DNA from: Bacillota bacterium
GTDB taxonomy: Bacteria; Bacillota; Clostridia; Lachnospirales; Lachnospiraceae
NCBI GenBank assembly: GCA_023386815.1
Contig: JAEWIZ010000005.1
Span: 97,953-161,952 of the forward strand
DNA length: 64,000 bases
Direction of reading: 5' to 3'
Shown: positions 58,438 to 64,000 of the stretch, in pieces
Layout of the letters: every line of letters starts with the position of its first letter
Numbering within the stretch: position 1 is the first letter of the stretch
The notes under the pieces: generated by a model
Seen by the model: the letters and a program-made list of their open reading frames with translations, nothing else
Told to the model about the DNA's origin: nothing
Database searches by the model: none
Translations under genes and position numbers: made by a program

Positions 58438-58456
58438 TTAAATCGTACTTAGATCA

Positions 58457-58492
58457 AGTAAAGGGCACTACCGAAAGGTAGTGCCCTTTACT
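58457..58492 (+). terminator. Terminator of the ribosomal superoperon
   Basis: AGTAAAGGGCACTACC and GGTAGTGCCCTTTACT are exact complements around a GAAA tetraloop, 16 bp of stem. The A/T-rich ends give a terminator in either direction. Confidence 0.9.
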
Positions 58493-58707
58493 TAATTAAT
58501 TATTAGGTTCAGATAAATTAGTATTTGCACTTGAATCTACCACGCTACTTGTTCTTAGTAATAAGAAGTTTGAATATGAGGATACTAGTTTTAACTATTA
58601 ATGTAAACAAACAAGATTAGATGGCAGATTAGAGAAAGGTAAGACAAAAAAGAGGGACTTATCTCTATCGCTGGTATTTAAAATGGATAAACTTAATTAT
58701 AAATAAG

Positions 58708-58736
58708 TTGAAAATATGTTTAAAATAAGGTATCAT
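58708..58736 (+). promoter_or_regulatory. Promoter of the ecf operon
   Basis: TTGAAA (58708-58713), 17 bp, TATCAT (58731-58736), about 105 bp before ecfA1. The rest of the 58493-58841 spacer shows nothing else. Confidence 0.6.
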
Positions 58737-58841
58737 CTAATTTAACATAAATTATGCTATATCTTGAGGTTCCTTCAATAACGAAGATGATAGCTAGAAG
58801 AGTAAAGATAGAACAAGTTTTCATAGAAATGAGGAAGCTAT

Positions 58842-59696
58842 ATGGAAATGATTAAGGTAAAAGACCTTACCTTTGAATATATTAGACGCGATGAAGAAGG
58901 CAATGTGGAATCGATTAATAAAGCCATTGATCATGTCAACTTGGATGTTAAACAAGGCGATTTTATTGCAGTCCTGGGTGCGAATGGTTCGGGTAAATCA
59001 ACTTTAGCAAAGCACATTAATGCGATATTATACCCTACCAATGGAAGCGTCTGGGTGAATGGGATGAATACGGCTGAGGAAAAGAATCTATGGGATATTC
59101 GTCAAACAGCAGGAATGGTGTTCCAAAATCCAGATAATCAGATTATTGCTACAGTGGTTGAAGAAGATGTAGGCTTTGGACCGGAAAATCTAGGAGTTCC
59201 TACGGAAGAAATCTGGGAACGAGTTGAGAAGAGCTTAGAGGCTGTGGGAATGTTAGAGTTTAGAAATAGTTCTCCAAATAAGCTTTCCGGTGGTCAAAAG
59301 CAGCGCGTTGCGATTGCTGGAATTATGGCAATGAAACCACAATGTATTGTTCTTGATGAACCAACCGCCATGCTTGATCCTAATGGGCGTAAGGAAGTAA
59401 TTGCAACTGTTCGTGAATTAAATAAGAAAGAAAATGTAACGGTTATTTTGATCACTCATCATATGGATGAAGTTATTTATGCAGATAAAGTATTTGTTAT
59501 GGAACGAGGACAGGTTAGGATGGAGGGGACTCCGAGAGAGATTTTCTCCAGAGTGGATGAAATAAAAAAATACCGCCTAGATGCACCTCAAGTAACAGAA
59601 TTAGCATATGAATTAAAAAAGGCAGGAGTTAATTTACCAGATTGCATCTTAACAGTAGAAGAATTTATAGATGCAATGAAATCGATTAAAAAGTAG
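58842..59696 (+). CDS. ecfA1: ECF transporter ATPase A1
   Basis: One of two ATPases of the shared energy module of group II ECF importers for vitamins, Ni/Co or other micronutrients; 284 residues. Walker A GANGSGKST, Q-loop VFQNPDNQ, signature LSGGQKQRVAIAG, Walker B CIVLDEPTAMLDP, switch THHMDEV. Stop and next gene are eight bases apart. Its substrate-specific S components are encoded elsewhere. Confidence 0.96.
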   Translation: MEMIKVKDLTFEYIRRDEEGNVESINKAIDHVNLDVKQGDFIAVLGANGSGKSTLAKHINAILYPTNGSVWVNGMNTAEEKNLWDIRQTAGMVFQNPDNQIIATVVEEDVGFGPENLGVPTEEIWERVEKSLEAVGMLEFRNSSPNKLSGGQKQRVAIAGIMAMKPQCIVLDEPTAMLDPNGRKEVIATVRELNKKENVTVILITHHMDEVIYADKVFVMERGQVRMEGTPREIFSRVDEIKKYRLDAPQVTELAYELKKAGVNLPDCILTVEEFIDAMKSIKK

Positions 59697-59704
59697 GTGA
59701 GCAG

Positions 59705-60553
59705 GTGCAAATAATATTTGATAATGTTAACTATATATACAGCGGTGGAACTACATTTGCCAGACATGCAATTAAGGATATTAGTTTTTCCATCAACAAG
59801 GGGGAATTCATCGGTTTAATTGGTCATACCGGGTCAGGAAAATCCACCTTGATTCAGCATATGAATGGACTCATTAAAGCAACAAACGGTCATATCTATT
59901 TTAACGGACAGGATATCTATGAGAAAAGCTATGACCTTCGATCCTTACGAAGTAAGGTAGGATTGGTCTTTCAATATCCGGAGCATCAGTTATTTGAAAC
60001 AACAGTATTTAAGGATGTTGTCTTTGGACCAACGAATCTTGGCCTTGATAAATTGGAATGTGAGCTTCGTGCATATGAGGCTTTAAAAATGGTGGGTATT
60101 GGTGACGATTTATTAGATGCATCTCCTTTTGAACTTTCTGGTGGTCAGAAAAGGAGAGTAGCAATTGCGGGCGTCCTCGCTATGAAACCGGAGGTTTTAA
60201 TTCTTGATGAACCAACAGCTGGATTAGACCCAAGAGGCAGGGATGACATCTTAGAGAAGATTGAGTACCTCCATCGAGAAAGTGGTTTAACAATCATTCT
60301 AGTTACTCATAGCATGGAGGACATTGCCAACTATGCAGATAGGCTTTTTGTAATGAATCGTGGAGAATTAGTAATGCAGGATACAGCTAAAGCAGTATTT
60401 TCTCATTATAAAGAGTTGGAGAAAATGCATCTGGCAGCCCCTCAAGTAACCTATGTAATGAACGCGCTGAAGGAAAGTGGATATAGGGTTAATACGGATG
60501 CTACGACGATAGATGAAGCTAAGGATGAGATTTTGAGGCTATTACAGCAATAG
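59705..60553 (+). CDS. ecfA2: ECF transporter ATPase A2
   Basis: Second ATPase of the energy module, 282 residues. Walker A GHTGSGKST, Q-loop VFQYPEHQLFE, signature LSGGQKRRVAIAG, Walker B LILDEPTAGLDP, switch THSMEDI. Starts at GTG 59705 or the following codons after GTGAGCAGGTG. Followed by a 143-bp spacer with two hairpins. Confidence 0.96.
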   Translation: MQIIFDNVNYIYSGGTTFARHAIKDISFSINKGEFIGLIGHTGSGKSTLIQHMNGLIKATNGHIYFNGQDIYEKSYDLRSLRSKVGLVFQYPEHQLFETTVFKDVVFGPTNLGLDKLECELRAYEALKMVGIGDDLLDASPFELSGGQKRRVAIAGVLAMKPEVLILDEPTAGLDPRGRDDILEKIEYLHRESGLTIILVTHSMEDIANYADRLFVMNRGELVMQDTAKAVFSHYKELEKMHLAAPQVTYVMNALKESGYRVNTDATTIDEAKDEILRLLQQ

Positions 60554-60590
60554 TGGTTAATACAGCATATTCTGTTAGAAAGTAAGAAAA

Positions 60591-60667
60591 GTTTGAAAGA
60601 AAGTCACTTTCAAACTCTTTATTGAGGCCTATTTACAAAGCGAATATATTCGCTTCTGGAATAGGTC
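60591..60667 (+). other. Two hairpins between ecfA2 and ecfT
   Basis: GTTTGAAAG (60591-60599)/CTTTCAAAC (60607-60615) followed by TCTTTATT, terminator-like; then the palindrome AAGCGAATATATTCGCTT (60638-60655) nested in GGCCTATT/AATAGGTC. The first may attenuate ecfT relative to the ATPases. Confidence 0.6.
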
Positions 60668-60696
60668 ATCAAAAAGTGAAAGGCACGGGTATAATT

Positions 60697-61509
60697 ATGA
60701 TAAGAGACATTACGATCGGACAATATTATCCATCCGACTCTATATTACATCGTTTAGATCCGAGAGTTAAGTTAATTGGAACGTTTATATTTATTGTATC
60801 ACTATTTATGTTTGACTCCCTATATGGCTATATTGCCGTAGCGATTTTTTTAGTAACAATCATTAAGCTATCCAAGGTACCATTTCGTTTTATTGCAAGG
60901 GGCATGAAGGCCATTGTTGTGCTAATGTTATTTATGATGTTCTTCAATTTGTTTTTTACCCCGGGTAATCCTATTGTTCAAATTTGGATCTTAAAAATTA
61001 CGGATAACGGCTTGCGTCAGGCTGTTTTTATGGGAGTTCGATTGATTTTCTTAATCTTAGGATCTTCACTCATGACCTTTACAACCACTCCGAATCAGTT
61101 GACAGACGGGCTTGAGAAGATTATGAAACCATTAAATCATATCAAGGTTCCGGTTCATGAGATTTCCATGATGATGTCAATTGCTCTGCGTTTTATTCCG
61201 ATTTTGTTAGAGGAAACGGATAAGATTATGAAGGCTCAGATGGCAAGAGGAGCTGATTTCGAATCTGGAGGAGTATTAAAAAGAGCTAAGAGTCTGATCC
61301 CTTTGTTAGTACCTCTATTTGTATCTGCTTTTCGGCGTGCAAATGACCTGGCTATGGCTATGGAAGCAAGATGCTATCGAGGTGGGGATGGTCGAACTAA
61401 AATGAAGCCTTTACGTTACCAGAATAGAGATTATGTTGCCTATATCTTCGTTATAGCATATTTTGCAACCGTAATTGCTTTGGGTATATTTGAAAATAGA
61501 CTATTCTAG
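60697..61509 (+). CDS. ecfT: ECF transporter transmembrane protein T
   Basis: Membrane scaffold that couples the two ATPases to S components; 270 residues with about five to six helices. The coupling motifs are seen: QMARGADF (first Ala-Arg-Gly) and EARCYRGG (second, here Ala-Arg-Cys). ATG 60697 (MIRDITIGQYYP) follows AAAGGCACGGG; the frame is open to 60622 but that part covers the hairpin region. Confidence 0.95.
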   Translation: MIRDITIGQYYPSDSILHRLDPRVKLIGTFIFIVSLFMFDSLYGYIAVAIFLVTIIKLSKVPFRFIARGMKAIVVLMLFMMFFNLFFTPGNPIVQIWILKITDNGLRQAVFMGVRLIFLILGSSLMTFTTTPNQLTDGLEKIMKPLNHIKVPVHEISMMMSIALRFIPILLEETDKIMKAQMARGADFESGGVLKRAKSLIPLLVPLFVSAFRRANDLAMAMEARCYRGGDGRTKMKPLRYQNRDYVAYIFVIAYFATVIALGIFENRLF

Positions 61510-61563
61510 TATCAAGCCCTTAGAATAAAATCAGTGGGAAGGCATTGATTAATGGAGAACATA

Positions 61564-62310
61564 ATGAAACGTATAAAATTGGAAGTGGCTTATGATGGCA
61601 CAGCTTATTGTGGTTGGCAGATTCAGCCGGAAAAACCTACAATTGAAGCCGAACTGAATAAGGCACTTACTCAGCTTTTGGGAGAGGATATTATTGTAAT
61701 AGGTGCAAGTCGAACTGACTCTGGGGTGCATGCACTTGGAAATGTAGCTGTTTTTGATACAGTGAGCCAGATACCAGCAGATAAAATATGTCTGGCGCTT
61801 AATCAAAGGCTCCCGGAAGATATCCGTGTACAGACTTCCGTTCAAGTACCTGAGAGTTTTCATCCAAGAAAAACAGAGAGTCGTAAGACCTATCAATATC
61901 GCATTCTAAATAGAAGAATTGCACTTCCGACAGAACGTCTATATGCATATCATATTTACTATAGTCTTGATATAAGTAAAATGCAGGAGGCTGCAGGGTA
62001 TTTAATTGGGGAACATGATTTTAAAAGCTTTTGCTCCGTAAAAACGCAAGTACTGAATACGGTAAGAACCATTTATCAGTTAAAAGTAGATCAGGACGGG
62101 GATATGATAACCATTTCTGTTACAGGAAGTGGATTTCTTTATAATATGGTAAGAATTATAGCAGGTACGTTGATTGAGGTTGGTCGAGGTGCCTATCCAC
62201 CGGAACGAATAAAGGATATTCTTCAGGCATGTGATCGAAATAACGCTGGTCCAACAGCACTGGCTCAGGGTCTAACTTTGATAAAAATTGAATATCCTAT
62301 AATGTTATAG
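61564..62310 (+). CDS. truA: tRNA pseudouridine synthase A
   Basis: Makes pseudouridine at positions 38-40 of tRNA anticodon arms; 248 residues. Catalytic Asp in SRTDSGVHALGN; also KTYQYRI, HDFKSFCS and GSGFLYNMVRIIAGTLIEVGRG. ATG 61564 (MKRIKLEVAYDGTAY) follows TGGAGA; ATG 61552 is possible. Normal location after the ecf genes; here rplM-rpsI do not follow. Confidence 0.96.
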   Translation: MKRIKLEVAYDGTAYCGWQIQPEKPTIEAELNKALTQLLGEDIIVIGASRTDSGVHALGNVAVFDTVSQIPADKICLALNQRLPEDIRVQTSVQVPESFHPRKTESRKTYQYRILNRRIALPTERLYAYHIYYSLDISKMQEAAGYLIGEHDFKSFCSVKTQVLNTVRTIYQLKVDQDGDMITISVTGSGFLYNMVRIIAGTLIEVGRGAYPPERIKDILQACDRNNAGPTALAQGLTLIKIEYPIML

Positions 62311-62561
62311 TTTCAATAGAAATGATATCAGCACTGTAAGTCGTATCATGGAACGAAGTGTATTATGCGGAATGTTTTTCTGTGAGATAGTTTCGCATGA
62401 TATTAGTGGTGAATGTTGTAAGTGCGCTTGGTTATACAGTGTGATACAGTGAATTGTTTTTTCTCCGTATATCATCGCATAACGCAGTGAGCACGTATCA
62501 TGCTAGGAAATGCTATATTGTGGATATTCTTTCCATGATATTTAGTTGGGAGGAAGAGTGA
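62311..62561 (+). other. 251-bp spacer between truA and mgtC
   Basis: Contains several copies of TATCATG-like words (near 62343, 62396 reversed, and 62494), some of which can pair with each other (ATGATA/TATCAT). No ORF, no convincing promoter. It could be a leader controlling mgtC, which is speculation. Confidence 0.35.
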
Positions 62562-63251
62562 ATGTTTGAATTAACTAGTGACATCTATTCTATCAATGAT
62601 ACTACAATCGTTTTACGATTACTTCTGGCAGTTATCCTTGGCGGAATTATTGGTTTTGAACGTGGACGGGCGGGACGTCCAGCTGGACTTAGAACGCACA
62701 TCCTGGTTTGTCTGGGATCGTCACTTGCAATTATGACGAACCAGTATATTACGGAGAGATATAATGTGGGGGATCCGACTAGAATGGCTGCCCAGGTTAT
62801 ATCGGGAATCGGTTTCCTGGGGGCAGGTACCATTATTGTTACGGGAAGGCATCAGGTCAAGGGCTTAACTACCGCAGCGGGTCTATGGGCTACAGCCTGC
62901 ATGGGCTTAGCAATAGGAATTGGGTTTTACAAAGCCGCCATCTTTGCTTGCATTCTCATTGGGTTTTCTACGATTGTACTGCATCGATTGGATAATTATG
63001 CGTTGACAAAATCGAAGGTACTTGATATTTATATTGAGTTTGATAAATCAGCATCAATATCGGTGGTTTTGGATGCTCTAAGGAAGAATAACGTTAGTAT
63101 TGAATCTATAGAGATGGTTAAACCATCCTATGATAGAACTGCATCAGCAGCAGCTATTATGACAATTCGATTAAAGCAAAAGAGTCTGAGGGTTGAGGTA
63201 ATAACAAAAATTTCAGCTATCGATGGTGTTGAATTTGCGGAAGAGATATAA
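62562..63251 (+). CDS. MgtC/SapB-family membrane protein
   Basis: A 229-residue protein: N-terminal membrane domain with about four helices (RLLLAVILGGIIGFERGRAGRPAGLRTHILVCLGSSLAIM; ISGIGFLGAGTII; GLTTAAGLWATACMGLAIGIGFY) and a C-terminal ACT-like domain of about 80 residues. MgtC proteins in pathogens modulate ATP synthase and Mg2+ stress; in soil and gut Firmicutes the role is not settled. GGGAGGAAG precedes the ATG. Monocistronic. Confidence 0.93.
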   Translation: MFELTSDIYSINDTTIVLRLLLAVILGGIIGFERGRAGRPAGLRTHILVCLGSSLAIMTNQYITERYNVGDPTRMAAQVISGIGFLGAGTIIVTGRHQVKGLTTAAGLWATACMGLAIGIGFYKAAIFACILIGFSTIVLHRLDNYALTKSKVLDIYIEFDKSASISVVLDALRKNNVSIESIEMVKPSYDRTASAAAIMTIRLKQKSLRVEVITKISAIDGVEFAEEI

Positions 63252-63267
63252 TAGTAAGATATAAAAG

Positions 63268-63319
63268 GAAAAGCTAACAGCGGGGAGAGTGATTTGCCCT
63301 TGTTAGCTTTTCTTTTTGT
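63268..63319 (+). terminator. Terminator after the mgtC-like gene
   Basis: GAAAAGCTAACAG pairs with TTGTTAGCTTTTC; an internal GGG..CCC adds a second stem; TTCTTTTTGTTT follows. Confidence 0.88.
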
Positions 63320-63467
63320 TTACTTGAGAAGTTCAAGATGGCAATATTATGACTGTAAGTTTTTTGGGTAAATAGATTGATGAGGTAATATCCTATTTTG
63401 TAGATAAGGAACATTCAATAAAAGGATTAAAAGTAAGAAATATTTACAAAACTTATACAATTCAGAG

Positions 63468-63496
63468 TTGACAGGCAGACTAAGTTATGTTAAACT
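63468..63496 (+). promoter_or_regulatory. Promoter of a small ORF upstream of the rRNA operon
   Basis: Perfect TTGACA (63468-63473), 17 bp, TAAACT (63491-63496). Transcription would start near 63503, so the leader is only about 33 nt and contains CCATCACCC..GGGGATGG, a hairpin next to the RBS. Confidence 0.75.
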
Positions 63497-63535
63497 AACA
63501 ACCCATCACCCATTTAGGGGATGGAGGAAGCAGAC

Positions 63536-63631
63536 ATGAAAAGTAGTTTGACAATTAAGATCTCATCAAAACTGCCATTTTATAAAGCGTTTTGGTTTGA
63601 TAACAACTCGTACATCAAGCATGAATTGTAA
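63536..63631 (+). CDS. Possible 31-residue small protein or leader peptide
   Basis: ATG 63536 to TAA 63631, preceded by GATGGAGGAAG (GGAGG ten bases upstream) and by a strong promoter. The peptide starts MKSSLTIKISSKLPFYKAFW and ends FDNNSYIKHEL; it is basic with an aromatic middle and has no obvious membrane segment. I do not recognise a family. It lies 50 bp upstream of the first rRNA promoter. Could be a regulatory leader peptide, a small protein, or chance; the promoter and RBS together favour real translation. Confidence 0.5.
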   Translation: MKSSLTIKISSKLPFYKAFWFDNNSYIKHEL

Positions 63632-63678
63632 AATGTGGTTGTTAAACAAAAAGAATAAACAATAAATACAATTTATTG

Positions 63679-63707
63679 TTGACAAGCTGCTGACACTATG
63701 TTATGAT
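63679..63707 (+). promoter_or_regulatory. rRNA operon promoter P1
   Basis: TTGACA (63679-63684), 17 bp, TATGAT (63702-63707). Confidence 0.85.
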
Positions 63708-63771
63708 AAGTTACCTACCGCTGATGTAAGTTAACACTGAAAAACGAAGTCGAAAAAAGTTGAAAAAGTTG

Positions 63772-63800
63772 TTGACATAGTGAAACGGATGTGGTAAGAT
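63772..63800 (+). promoter_or_regulatory. rRNA operon promoter P2
   Basis: TTGACA (63772-63777), 17 bp, TAAGAT (63795-63800), 93 bp after P1; tandem spacing typical of rRNA operons. Confidence 0.85.
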
Positions 63801-63806
63801 AGACAA

Positions 63807-64000
63807 GTTGCTTCTTGGAGACACATAATCAAGAACAACATGTAAAAAAATGAACCTTGATAATTGAACAGTAAAACAACCCTGAAAATTCTAAAAAAAT
63901 GAATCTTTCGTAGAATGATTTTTCCACGATGGACTTCAAAAATAGATTTTCATTGATGTCGAAAGACATCACGAACCGTATCGGTATGATTTATCATATG
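63807..64000 (+). other. rRNA operon leader (16S lies beyond the window)
   Basis: AACCTTGATAATTGAACAGT (63852-63871) is the phrase usual in clostridial pre-16S leaders. A GATGTC-GAAA-GACATC tetraloop hairpin sits at 63955-63970. The 16S start is not reached, so the call rests on promoters and leader. Confidence 0.7.

Noticed and set aside
63807..64000. Start of 16S rRNA or a tRNA gene
   Set aside because: The conserved 16S 5' sequence is not reached before the window ends, and no cloverleaf could be drawn.
1..64000. CRISPR arrays, insertion sequences, prophage or integrase genes
   Set aside because: No regularly spaced palindromic repeats with unique spacers, no transposase or integrase-like product, and no flanking terminal repeats were found; the tandem repeats at 19146, 30866 and 53626 have no spacers.

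Overview
The window (64 kb, AT-rich, mostly plus-strand genes) looks like the chromosome of a low-GC anaerobic Firmicute, most probably a Lachnospiraceae-type Clostridium. The grounds are an Rnf operon in the order CDGEAB, Cys4 (zinc-binding) forms of L33, L36 and S14, an enlarged L17, a KOW protein between map and infA as in Bacillus and Clostridium, strong AAGGAGG-type ribosome binding sites, and TTG/GTG starts. The species cannot be named from the sequence alone.

Layout. 1-5.2 kb: rnfC (cut by the window edge), D, G, E, A, B, the ferredoxin:NAD+ ion pump, closed by a hairpin terminator. 5.3-15.1 kb: accessory genes: a LacI-type repressor, an orphan FliD-like flagellar-cap-type protein, an AraC-type regulator on the minus strand, a secreted subtilase with Ig-like domains, and a lipoprotein solute-binding protein paired with a membrane GGDEF protein. 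15.2-19.1 kb: rpmG-secE-nusG-rplK-rplA, then rplJ-rplL behind an L10-type leader. 19.3-20.1 kb: a YfjL-like membrane protein. 20.4-28.8 kb: rpoB-rpoC with a long structured leader; both subunits carry unusual acidic C-terminal extensions, and RpoB ends in a zinc-ribbon motif.

28.8-40.1 kb: where many Firmicutes have rpsL-rpsG-fusA-tuf there are instead a phosphoglucomutase, a 15-bp tandem repeat, a GntR(YtrA)-ABC transporter operon behind a promoter/operator with a perfect inverted repeat, a minus-strand pspA-ydjG-ydjH-ydjI envelope-stress operon and an RlmI-like methyltransferase. 40.3-58.5 kb: the S10-spc-alpha ribosomal protein superoperon (rpsJ to rplQ, including secY, adk, map, infA, rpmJ, rpoA). 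58.7-62.3 kb: ecfA1-ecfA2-ecfT (energy module of ECF vitamin/metal transporters) and truA. 62.5-63.3 kb: an MgtC-type membrane protein. 63.4-64 kb: a strong promoter driving a possible 31-residue small ORF, then two tandem strong promoters and the leader of what is almost certainly an rRNA operon; 16S itself lies beyond the window.

What stands out: (a) nearly every long spacer inside the ribosomal protein operons holds one or more stable hairpins that ordinary gene annotation does not explain; (b) the RpoB zinc-ribbon and RpoC acidic tails; (c) the solute-binding-lipoprotein/diguanylate-cyclase pair with no transporter; (d) the small ORF before the rRNA promoters. No CRISPR array, insertion sequence, prophage or tRNA gene was recognised.
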